10,096 nucleotides of DNA. Source: Bacteroidales bacterium. Its GTDB lineage: Bacteria; Bacteroidota; Bacteroidia; Bacteroidales; FEN-979. Below the pieces are notes generated by a model. That model searched no databases. It saw nothing but the letters and a program-made list of their open reading frames with translations, and was not told the origin of the DNA. Positions 1 through 6,293 of the stretch are shown in pieces (the stretch's first letter is position 1; each line of letters opens with the position of its first letter). The position numbers were made by a program, and so were the translations under genes. Location of the stretch: NCBI GenBank assembly GCA_016926765.1, contig JAFGNY010000085.1:1-10096 (forward strand). The letters are read 5' to 3'.

Positions 1-286
1 ACTCTTTTGCCTTCCCGAAGAGGTTGATCCCAGGCTTTCCCAGAGTATCGTGTGTCACTTCGATATCGGCGAACCGTATACCGAAACGCCATCCCGTTCC
101 GATCGCTTTCAGGAAGGCCTCTTTTGCTGAAAACCGGGCAGCATAGTGCTGGTATTTATGCTTTTTGGATTCACAATAGTCAATCTCCTTTCCGGTAAAA
201 ATTTTTTTCCTGAAGCCGATATCCCGCTCCATGACCTTGTGGATCCGTTCCACTTCAATGATATCTGTCCCGATGCCGAAGATCAA
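1..286 (-). CDS. acpS: Holo-[acyl-carrier-protein] synthase AcpS (3' end cut off by window edge)
   Basis: Transfers 4'-phosphopantetheine from CoA to the serine of apo-ACP, activating it for fatty acid synthesis; a cytoplasmic enzyme. The visible 95 residues carry the family hallmarks: GIGTDIIEVERI at residues 4-15 with the Mg-binding Asp8, FTGKE near 30-34, and RFSAKEAFLKAIGTG at 51-65 with Glu56, equivalent to the second metal ligand. Family members are about 120-130 residues, so roughly the last 30 are missing beyond position 1. The proposed start is TTG at 286-284, which places GIGTD at the usual distance from the N-terminus. No ATG or GTG lies close upstream in frame, and a GGGAG sequence sits four bases before the TTG. 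The start overlaps the kbl stop as TTGA, which suggests translational coupling and one transcript with kbl. Family assignment is firm; the exact start is inferred. Confidence 0.93.
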   Translation of the reverse strand, partial: MIFGIGTDIIEVERIHKVMERDIGFRKKIFTGKEIDYCESKKHKYQHYAARFSAKEAFLKAIGTGWRFGIRFADIEVTHDTLGKPGINLFGKAKE

Positions 287-1482
287 ATCGCTCCCAGTTT
301 TTTTCCGACTTTGGTAAATTTTTCAATCGCAAATCGTATCTGATCCGAGGAGTGTGCCGCACTGATCTGGACCCGGATCCTCGACTTTCCTTTCGGGACA
401 ATCGGATAGTAAAAACCAATCACATAAATCCCTTCTTCCAGGAGTTCATTGGCGAAATCCTGAGACAATTTCGCATCGTTGGGAAGGTGTCCGAAGAGAA
501 CGGGTGTGATCGGATGAATCCCCGGAACAATCCTGAATCCGGCATCTTCCATCCCCTTTCGGAACCGGCTGGTGTTTTCGAAAAGCTTGTCGCGAAGCGC
601 AGTGGTTTCAGAAAGCATGTTGATCACCTCCAGTGTGGCACCGGTGATGGCAGGAGCCAGGGAGTTGGAGAAAAGGTATGGCCTCGATCGTTGCCTGAGT
701 AATTCAATAATCTCTTTTCTCCCGGAGATACATCCTCCCGATGCGCCACCAAGGGCTTTCCCGAAAGTTGTAGAGATGATGTCGACCCGTTCCATGCAGT
801 GACAATATTCATGAGTACCTCTGCCATTCTCTCCGATGAATCCCGTTGCATGAGAATCGTCCACCATTACCAGCGCATTATATTTCTCTGCCAGGTCACA
901 GATCTTGTCCACCTGAGCGATAATCCCATCCATGGAAAAAACCCCGTCGGTGACAATCAGTTTGTACCTGGCGGCACATGCCTGCTGGAGGACCTCCTCC
1001 AGATCTTCCATGTCATTGTTCTTGTACCGGAACCGCTGTGCTTTGCAGAGTCTTACCCCGTCAATGATGGAGGCATGGTTCAGCTCGTCGGAGATAATGG
1101 CATCCTGCTCTCCGAGCAGAGGTTCGAACACCCCGCCGTTGGCATCGAAAGCAGAAGAATAGAGAATGGTGTCCTCCATCCCGAGGAACTCACTCAGTTT
1201 GGCTTCAAGGTCTTTATGAACTTTCTGGGTGCCGCAGATGAATCTGACGGAAGCCATCCCATAGCCGTACTTGAAAAAGGTATAATTGGCAGCAGCCATT
1301 ACCCGTGGGTCGGAACATAAGCCAAGGTAATTATTGGCACAGAAATTCAGCACATCCAATCCCCGCATCGTCTTGATCTGAACCCCCTGAGGGGTCATCA
1401 GGATGCGTTCATTTTTAAAGAGTCCCTCCTCGCGGATGGTATCAAGCTGGGCCTGTAAAAACTCCTTATATCCTCCGTACAT
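283..1482 (-). CDS. kbl: Glycine C-acetyltransferase (2-amino-3-ketobutyrate CoA ligase)
   Basis: PLP enzyme of the alpha-oxoamine synthase family. It interconverts 2-amino-3-oxobutyrate plus CoA with glycine plus acetyl-CoA, the second step of threonine breakdown by the dehydrogenase route. The 399-residue product matches E. coli Kbl in length and in diagnostic segments: NFCANNYLGL (46-55), GMASVRFICGTQ (75-86), SDELNHASIIDGVRL (131-145), VDDSHA with Asp208 and His211 near the cofactor, the PLP lysine Lys242 in TTFGKALGGASGG, and RQRSRPYLFSNSLAPA (263-278). These favour Kbl over serine palmitoyltransferase or AONS paralogues. The start chosen is ATG 1482-1480 (MYGGYKEF), which gives the family length; the frame stays open upstream to 1569, but that extension crosses the putative promoter and the start of the divergent gene. 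No threonine dehydrogenase gene is visible here. acpS follows with a four-base overlap. Confidence 0.95.
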   Translation of the reverse strand: MYGGYKEFLQAQLDTIREEGLFKNERILMTPQGVQIKTMRGLDVLNFCANNYLGLCSDPRVMAAANYTFFKYGYGMASVRFICGTQKVHKDLEAKLSEFLGMEDTILYSSAFDANGGVFEPLLGEQDAIISDELNHASIIDGVRLCKAQRFRYKNNDMEDLEEVLQQACAARYKLIVTDGVFSMDGIIAQVDKICDLAEKYNALVMVDDSHATGFIGENGRGTHEYCHCMERVDIISTTFGKALGGASGGCISGRKEIIELLRQRSRPYLFSNSLAPAITGATLEVINMLSETTALRDKLFENTSRFRKGMEDAGFRIVPGIHPITPVLFGHLPNDAKLSQDFANELLEEGIYVIGFYYPIVPKGKSRIRVQISAAHSSDQIRFAIEKFTKVGKKLGAI

Positions 1483-1513
1483 AGTGTTAAAAATTTCACA
1501 GATTTCCGGGAGG

Positions 1514-1521
1514 CAAAGGTA
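1514..1521 (-). promoter_or_regulatory. Putative -7 element of kbl promoter (TACCTTTG)
   Basis: On the minus strand TACCTTTG fits the Bacteroidota -7 consensus TAnnTTTG and lies 31 bases before the kbl ATG, giving a short leader. No clear TTTG -33 element is seen at the expected 19-21 base distance. The site forms an inverted pair with an identical plus-strand octamer at 1535-1542. Confidence 0.45.
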
Positions 1522-1534
1522 GAAAAAAAGATCA

Positions 1535-1542
1535 TACCTTTG
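1535..1542 (+). promoter_or_regulatory. TACCTTTG octamer before the alcohol dehydrogenase: -7 element or operator arm
   Basis: A plus-strand TACCTTTG ends only four bases before the dehydrogenase ATG at 1547. As a -7 element it would start a nearly leaderless transcript, and no -33 TTTG is visible at the right distance. With the copy at 1514-1521 it makes the inverted repeat CAAAGGTA-N13-TACCTTTG, so it could instead be half of a binding site for a regulator of both divergent genes. Either reading is inference. Confidence 0.3.
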
Positions 1543-1546
1543 GAAG

Positions 1547-2689
1547 ATGGAAAACTTCATTGCTTTCAACCCGACCTCCCTTCATTTTGGCAGGAATATC
1601 CTCTCGGAGCTCGCTCCCGTTATCCGACTTTTCGGAACCCGCGTGCTGCTGGTTTACGGGCAGGGATCGGTGAAACGTTCGGGGTTATACAACAGAGTCA
1701 TGCATTTACTGACTGCCGCTGGCCTAGAGGTTTTTGAATACGGTGGGATCCGCTCCAATCCGCTAATTGAAGATGTGGAAGCTGCAGCTGCGATTGGGCG
1801 TCAATACAAAGCTGAGGTGGTACTTGCTGTGGGTGGTGGCAGTGTGATCGATTCGGCTAAAACCATCGCCCTGACTATCCCGGTCAGTCATCCTGCCTGG
1901 GATTTCTTCATTGGGAAAGCAACTCCGAAAGAGGGACTGCCTCTTATCACAGTTCTTACACTGGCTGCCACCGGTTCGGAGATGAATGCCATCGCCGTGG
2001 TATCAAACAAAGCGGAAAAATTAAAAGCCCCGATCCGGTCTCCTCTAGCCTTCCCGAAGCACTCTTTTCTTGATCCGGCAGTCACCATGACCGTTCCACG
2101 TGACTATACAGCCTACGGCGTAGCCGACTTGATCGCCCACTGCATGGAGGTATGGTTTGGAGCTGGCGATTGCCCCATGAGCGACAAACTGATCCTGAGT
2201 ATCATCAGGGAAGCGATGGAAGCAGGTCCGCCCCTGTTAAACGACCTGAAAAACTATGAACTCCGGGCCCGGATCATGTATGCCGCCACCCTCGCCCTGA
2301 ACGGGCTCACGATGCAGGGAAAGGTCTCGGGCGATTGGGGGGTTCATGCTGTTGGACATGTCCTTTCACTCCTCTACGATGTTCCTCACGGAGCGTCCCT
2401 TACCATCGTCTACCCCGCCTGGATGCGGCTCTTCAAAAAGGATCTCGGATCCCGGATCCCCGATCTCGGAACCCGGATGTTTGGGGAAGAGTTATCAGCT
2501 GACCAGGCTATCGGCCGCATCGAAGATTTTTTCCTTTCCCTTGGCTGCCCGGTCAGGCTCCGCGACCTGAATATCCCAAACACCTCGATAGAGGAAATGG
2601 TTGAGGCCATGAAAATCGGCAAGGTGAACGGGATGAACCTGAAGTTCGGGGAAGGGGATTACCGCAGGCTGGCGGAGCTGTTTTATTAG
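1547..2689 (+). CDS. Iron-containing alcohol dehydrogenase, YqhD/BdhA type
   Basis: Group III metal-dependent alcohol dehydrogenase; probably reduces short-chain aldehydes to alcohols with NAD(P)H in the cytoplasm. The 380-residue product begins like the family (ENFIAFNPTSLHFGRN). It carries a YGQGSVK loop at 38-43, the region where YqhD binds NADPH phosphate, then GGGSVIDSAK (96-105), and TGSEMN (142-147). The four metal ligands are intact and fall at the YqhD positions: Asp194, His198, His267 and His281. NADPH preference is suggested by the GxGS loop, but the substrate cannot be read from sequence. Residues 299-312 contain a seven-residue duplication encoded by a repeat at 2441-2482. The gene diverges from kbl with 64 bases between start codons and converges on the transporter gene. 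It may dispose of aldehydes or reducing equivalents; a role in threonine breakdown is only suggested by position. Confidence 0.93.
   Translation: MENFIAFNPTSLHFGRNILSELAPVIRLFGTRVLLVYGQGSVKRSGLYNRVMHLLTAAGLEVFEYGGIRSNPLIEDVEAAAAIGRQYKAEVVLAVGGGSVIDSAKTIALTIPVSHPAWDFFIGKATPKEGLPLITVLTLAATGSEMNAIAVVSNKAEKLKAPIRSPLAFPKHSFLDPAVTMTVPRDYTAYGVADLIAHCMEVWFGAGDCPMSDKLILSIIREAMEAGPPLLNDLKNYELRARIMYAATLALNGLTMQGKVSGDWGVHAVGHVLSLLYDVPHGASLTIVYPAWMRLFKKDLGSRIPDLGTRMFGEELSADQAIGRIEDFFLSLGCPVRLRDLNIPNTSIEEMVEAMKIGKVNGMNLKFGEGDYRRLAELFY
2441..2482 (+). repeat. Heptameric/21-base tandem repeat inside the alcohol dehydrogenase gene
   Basis: The stretch reads as six seven-base units: GATCTCG, GATCCCG, GATCCCC, GATCTCG, GAACCCG, GATGTTT. 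Because seven is not a multiple of three, three units make one 21-base coding period, giving DLGSRIP then DLGTRMF in the protein. The units resemble those at 6846-6880 and 6274-6293, which suggests one repeat family. Confidence 0.65.
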
Positions 2690-2719
2690 ATCTACGATTT
2701 TCAATGTCATTCTTGTCAT

Positions 2720-3973
2720 TTACTTCAGTGCCCTGAGATTCAGTTTCCTCAGCAACGGCGCCTTCTTTGCGATAACCCCTACCACCACTAGGGTCATTGA
2801 GCCACCGAAAATGACCGACGGGATCAGACCCATGATCTTAGCCGCCAGGCCCGATTCAAACGAACCAATTTCGTTGGAAGATCCGATAAAGATGCTGTTG
2901 ACCGATGCCACCCGTCCACGCATCTCGTCGGGAGTCAGCAATTGAAGAGTTGTAGCCCGGATGATCACGCTGATGTTATCAAACAAACCACTGAGAAACA
3001 ACAGGAAGAGGGAGAGGTAAAAGTTTTTGGAGATGGCGAAGCAAATGATACTGAGACCAAAGCCCGCAACTGAGATGAAAAGCCACTTGCCAGCGCCTGC
3101 GGCCGGAGGCCGGTAGGCCAGGATCAACGACATCATGACAGCTCCAACCATAGGAGCTGCACGAAGAAATCCAAGGCCCTGAGGCCCGACAAACAAAACC
3201 TCTGCGGCAAAGATCGGAAGCATGGCTACTGCGCCTCCGAACAATACAGCGAACATATCGAGAGACATGGTTCCCAGCAGGATCTGGTTCCTGAAAACGA
3301 ACTTCAGTCCGGATGAGAGTCGCTGTCTGATCGTCTCCGTAAGCAGGATCTCCGGATTTTTGTACTTCTTCACAAAGAAAAGGAGACACAGGGCCAGGAT
3401 GACAAAAGATACTACAACAAGGTATGCGACCTGAACTCCAAAAAACCCGTAGATCAACCCGCCCAGGGCAGGGCCAGAAATGGCTGCGACGTGCCATACG
3501 GTACTGTTCCAGGTGGAAGAGTTCGTATAGAGGTGCCTGGGTACGAGTTGCGCCATCAGGGCAATGGTGGAAGGATAAAGAAATGCCCGCACGATGCCGG
3601 TCAGCGCTACCACAAAATAGATAGGAATGACACCCAACGAGAGTACCACCATGAGCGATTTGAAGCTGAAGGCAAGCAGCAGAAGGGTTCCGATCAGAAA
3701 AAGCAGCGAAAACCAGGAGATGATCCGCTGACGGTTGTATTTGTCTGCAACATGACCCGAATAGAGCGCCACCGAGATAAAGGGCAATGCCTCAGCCAGG
3801 CCTATTAATCCGAGTGCAAGCGGATCATGTGTCAGCTCGTACATCTGCCAGCCTACAATCAGGCCCTGCATCTGGAAAGCAATGGTAATGAAAAAACGGT
3901 AACTGATAAAGAGGCGAAAGTCCCTGACTTTCAGAACTGCATATGCATCATGCTTCTCGCCTGGATGAACCAT
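2720..3973 (-). CDS. MFS transporter, MFS_3 (EntS-like) family
   Basis: Inner-membrane secondary transporter of 417 residues, the usual size for a 12-helix MFS protein, with hydrophobic segments along nearly its whole length. The N-terminus (YAVLKVRDFRLFISYRFF) is typical of the MFS_3/EntS-like branch. The motif A loop between helices 2 and 3 is clear as GHVADKYNRQRI (73-84), and an ISGPALGGLIYG segment matches helix 5 of drug/proton antiporters. EntS exports enterobactin and many relatives are called drug or macrolide exporters, but nothing here fixes the substrate and no siderophore genes are nearby. The gene lies 46 bases downstream of the EF-G paralogue on the same strand, separated by a hairpin-forming repeat, so readthrough from that gene is possible. 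It converges on the alcohol dehydrogenase with a 30-base gap that shows no strong terminator. Confidence 0.9.
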   Translation of the reverse strand: MVHPGEKHDAYAVLKVRDFRLFISYRFFITIAFQMQGLIVGWQMYELTHDPLALGLIGLAEALPFISVALYSGHVADKYNRQRIISWFSLLFLIGTLLLLAFSFKSLMVVLSLGVIPIYFVVALTGIVRAFLYPSTIALMAQLVPRHLYTNSSTWNSTVWHVAAISGPALGGLIYGFFGVQVAYLVVVSFVILALCLLFFVKKYKNPEILLTETIRQRLSSGLKFVFRNQILLGTMSLDMFAVLFGGAVAMLPIFAAEVLFVGPQGLGFLRAAPMVGAVMMSLILAYRPPAAGAGKWLFISVAGFGLSIICFAISKNFYLSLFLLFLSGLFDNISVIIRATTLQLLTPDEMRGRVASVNSIFIGSSNEIGSFESGLAAKIMGLIPSVIFGGSMTLVVVGVIAKKAPLLRKLNLRALK

Positions 3974-3980
3974 ATAAATT

Positions 3981-4019
3981 TCCCCTCCCTTCTTGGGGAG
4001 GGGATTAAGGGGTGGGGTA
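3981..4019. repeat. GC-rich palindromic intergenic repeat after the EF-G2 stop codon
   Basis: A perfect nine-base inverted repeat, TCCCCTCCC (3981-3989) and GGGAGGGGA (3996-4004) around a six-base loop, is followed by TTAAGGGGTGGGGTA up to the base before the EF-G2 stop codon. From memory, elements of this composition (G-rich palindrome plus a GGGGTGGGG tail) occur repeatedly between genes in many Bacteroidota genomes. On the minus strand the hairpin lies between EF-G2 and the transporter gene. It is followed by AAATTTAT rather than a run of T, so it is a poor intrinsic terminator, though it could stabilise or attenuate the transcript. Confidence 0.6.
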
Positions 4020-6155
4020 CTAATCCTCGTCCTGCTCCTCTTCTTCGTATGCCTTCAGCAGTTTGTCCTGAACATCGGCAGGTACCTGAACATACTCGGC
4101 AAACTTCATGTTGTAGGTAGCCCGGCCGCTTGTAAGAGAGCTCAACGCAGTTGAATAGCGGTTCATCTCCGCCAGGGGAACCCTGGCTTTGATCTTCTGG
4201 TAGTTTCCTTCGCTATCCATTCCCATGATCAGGGCACGCCGACCCTGTAAATCAGTCATCACCTCACCCATCTTCTCTTCAGGAACGATCACCTCCACGT
4301 CATAGACCGGTTCGAGAATTTTTGGTCCGGCGTTTTTAAAGGCCTCCTTGAAGGCATTTCTTCCGGCTAATTTGAACGAAATTTCGTTCGAATCAACAGG
4401 GTGCATTTTCCCGTCATAGATGTTAAAGACGATATCACGAGCGTAAGATCCTGTAAGGGGTCCCTCTTCCATTTTTTCCATCACCCCCTTGAGAATGGCC
4501 GGCATAAAGCGGGCATCAATAGCGCCGCCAACGATACAGGTGTTCATGATGAGTTTGCCGCCCCATTCCAACTCAATGGTATCACGTCCACGGATAGGGA
4601 ATTCCGTCTGATCGGCCATGCCCTCTTTGTATGGTTGGATCATCATATGTACTTCCCCGAACTGACCGGCACCTCCCGATTGTTTTTTATGCCGGTAGAC
4701 CGCTTTTGCCGATTTAGTGATGGTTTCCCGGTATGGGATTCGGGGAGCCAGGTACTCGATGGCCACTTTTTCAAGGTTTTCCAGATGCCATTTGGTAAGG
4801 TTCAGGTGAAGTTCCCCCTGGCCCTGCAAAATCTGCTGTCTCAACTCTTTGGAGTATCCGAATACAAGTGTTGGATCCATTTTGGCCAGTTCATTTAAAA
4901 CCGCTCCGACTTTCTCGTCATCATTGGCATTTTTCGCTTTAACCGCTACTCTGAATTTCGGATTCGGAAAGAGAGTAGGTTCAATAATATCATCCGGGTT
5001 CTTCAGTGAATTCAGCGTATTGTTTGTGAAGGTGCTCTTCAGTTTGATCGTGGCTCCGATATCTCCGGCAACAAATTTTTCGACCTTCTCCCGGTTTTTC
5101 CCATTGATCACAAAAAGCTGGGAAATACGCTCTTTTGAATTCCGGTTCGGATTCACCATATCCTGGCTTTCTGTTACTTCACCACCATAAACTTTAAAAT
5201 AGGATATTTCTCCAAGGTGCGTTTCAATAGCTGTCTTAAAGATAAAAAGAGCGGTTGGATCAGACGTTTTACATTCAAGCACCTTCCCGTCGGTAGTTTT
5301 CACTCCCGGCATTTCATCCGGAGCAGGAACCGCATCGGTGATAAATTCCAGGATCCGGGTTATCCCGATGTTGTGTTTTGAGCTGGCACACATCACCGGA
5401 AAAATCGACCGTGAGATCAATCCAAGATGAAGCGCTTTGTTGATCTGTTCTTCGTTAAGCGTTCCTTTGTCGAAAAACTCTTCCATCAAGGCCTCGTCCT
5501 TAGAGGCAAGTTCCTCTATCAGCGCGGCATTCATCTCTTCCGCTTTCTCTTTTTCTGATGCCGGAATATCAAGAATCTCCGGCTTCCCTCCACCCTGAGG
5601 ATATGTGTACAATTTCATTTTCAGCAGGTCGATGATAGAGTTGAACCCATTTCCCTGGTTCACCGGGTACTGAAGAACAGTCACCAGGTTGCCGAACTGT
5701 TGTTTAAGCTGGCGGACCGTTTCATCAAAATTGGCTAATTCGACATCGAGGTGGTTCGCCACAAACACAACCGGTTTCTCCATACTGCTGGTATATCTCC
5801 AATTGATCTCGGTACCAACCTCAACACCATTCTGGGAATTCACCACCATCAATGCGGTATCACAAACCCTGAGAGCTGAAATCACCTCCCCGATAAAATC
5901 ATCGAAACCCGGCGTATCAATGATGTTGATCTTTTTGTTATTATGAAGTGTGTACAAGATGGAGGATGAGACCGAATTCTGTCGTTCCAGTTCAATCGGA
6001 CGGTAGTCTGATACCGTATTCTTGTCATCCACACTTCCCCTGCGATTGATCACACCGCCTTCAAAAATCATCGCTTCAGCCAGGGTAGTCTTCCCGGATT
6101 TAGCACCGCCAATCAGTGCAATGTTCCGGATCTCTTTCGTCTGAAATACCTTCAT
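4020..6155 (-). CDS. fusA2: EF-G paralogue (EF-G2 type) with altered GTPase motifs
   Basis: Translational GTPase-family protein of 711 residues with the five-domain EF-G layout: G domain to about 280, domain II about 290-395, III about 400-475 (ending near GELHLNLTKWHLE), IV about 480-605 beginning with the conserved KKQSGGAGQFGEV segment, and V to about 700, then an acidic tail (EEEEQDED). The P-loop is present (GGAKSGKTT, 16-24). The G3 motif reads DTPGFDDF (80-87) in place of DTPGHVDF, so the catalytic histidine is Phe84. G4 is NHLD (134-137) instead of NKxD, and the switch I RGITI region is changed to RQNSV. Intact domains III-V imply ribosome binding and translocation rather than an unrelated function. 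An EF-G paralogue lacking GTPase activity is known in Bacteroides thetaiotaomicron, and this is likely a relative; the housekeeping EF-G should lie elsewhere. A strong Bacteroidota-type promoter precedes it. Confidence 0.92.
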   Translation of the reverse strand: MKVFQTKEIRNIALIGGAKSGKTTLAEAMIFEGGVINRRGSVDDKNTVSDYRPIELERQNSVSSSILYTLHNNKKINIIDTPGFDDFIGEVISALRVCDTALMVVNSQNGVEVGTEINWRYTSSMEKPVVFVANHLDVELANFDETVRQLKQQFGNLVTVLQYPVNQGNGFNSIIDLLKMKLYTYPQGGGKPEILDIPASEKEKAEEMNAALIEELASKDEALMEEFFDKGTLNEEQINKALHLGLISRSIFPVMCASSKHNIGITRILEFITDAVPAPDEMPGVKTTDGKVLECKTSDPTALFIFKTAIETHLGEISYFKVYGGEVTESQDMVNPNRNSKERISQLFVINGKNREKVEKFVAGDIGATIKLKSTFTNNTLNSLKNPDDIIEPTLFPNPKFRVAVKAKNANDDEKVGAVLNELAKMDPTLVFGYSKELRQQILQGQGELHLNLTKWHLENLEKVAIEYLAPRIPYRETITKSAKAVYRHKKQSGGAGQFGEVHMMIQPYKEGMADQTEFPIRGRDTIELEWGGKLIMNTCIVGGAIDARFMPAILKGVMEKMEEGPLTGSYARDIVFNIYDGKMHPVDSNEISFKLAGRNAFKEAFKNAGPKILEPVYDVEVIVPEEKMGEVMTDLQGRRALIMGMDSEGNYQKIKARVPLAEMNRYSTALSSLTSGRATYNMKFAEYVQVPADVQDKLLKAYEEEEQDED

Positions 6156-6210
6156 GGTAATGAATAAATTTACGTATGTAATTGATTAATATTAATTTCG
6201 AAAAGGGCTG

Positions 6211-6241
6211 CAAAGTTACGAGGATAAAATGAATATTCAAA
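6211..6241 (-). promoter_or_regulatory. Bacteroidota-type promoter of the EF-G paralogue (TTTG-N19-TAACTTTG)
   Basis: On the minus strand TTTG (6241-6238) is followed after exactly 19 bases by TAACTTTG (6218-6211), matching the -33 TTTG and -7 TAnnTTTG consensus and its usual spacing. Transcription would start near 6205, giving an AT-rich leader of about 50 bases without a Shine-Dalgarno site. This is the best promoter match in the window and means the gene need not depend on readthrough from the upstream kinase gene. Confidence 0.7.
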
Positions 6242-6273
6242 TGAATTTGATGGGAAAGTAACGGAGTAATGGG

Positions 6274-6293
6274 GGTATCCAGCATCCGGGATC
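6274..6293 (-). repeat. Short heptamer-repeat copy directly after the kinase stop codon
   Basis: Read on the minus strand, the bases after the kinase stop codon are GATCCCG GATGCTG GATACC, nearly three units of the same seven-base pattern found inside the alcohol dehydrogenase and kinase genes. Only about 20 bases long, so membership of the family rests on the shared period and core. Confidence 0.45.

Noticed and set aside
799..1320. Plus-strand open frame of 173 codons opposite kbl
   Set aside because: It is antisense to a strongly conserved enzyme and its product resembles nothing recognisable.
283..1482. Serine palmitoyltransferase, a sphingolipid enzyme of Bacteroidota in the same fold family
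   Set aside because: The ASVRFICGTQ and RQRSRPYLFSNSLAPA segments and overall identity to E. coli Kbl point to glycine C-acetyltransferase.
1483..1569. N-terminal extension of kbl up to 1569
   Set aside because: It would add 29 hydrophobic, non-family residues, cross the putative promoter and overlap the divergent gene's start. The 399-residue form matches E. coli Kbl length.
2690..2719. Short direct repeat TGTCATT in the convergent gap
   Set aside because: Two seven-base copies in AT-rich sequence are easily due to chance, and no hairpin or known site is formed.
3981..4004. Intrinsic terminator of the EF-G paralogue
   Set aside because: The stem is strong but no T-run follows on the minus strand; composition and tail fit a dispersed repeat better. 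A partial termination role is not excluded.
4020..6155. Tetracycline ribosomal-protection protein (TetM/TetQ type)
   Set aside because: Domain IV begins with the EF-G type KKQSGGAGQFGEV segment, and the changes are concentrated in the G domain, which fits EF-G2 better than a resistance protein.
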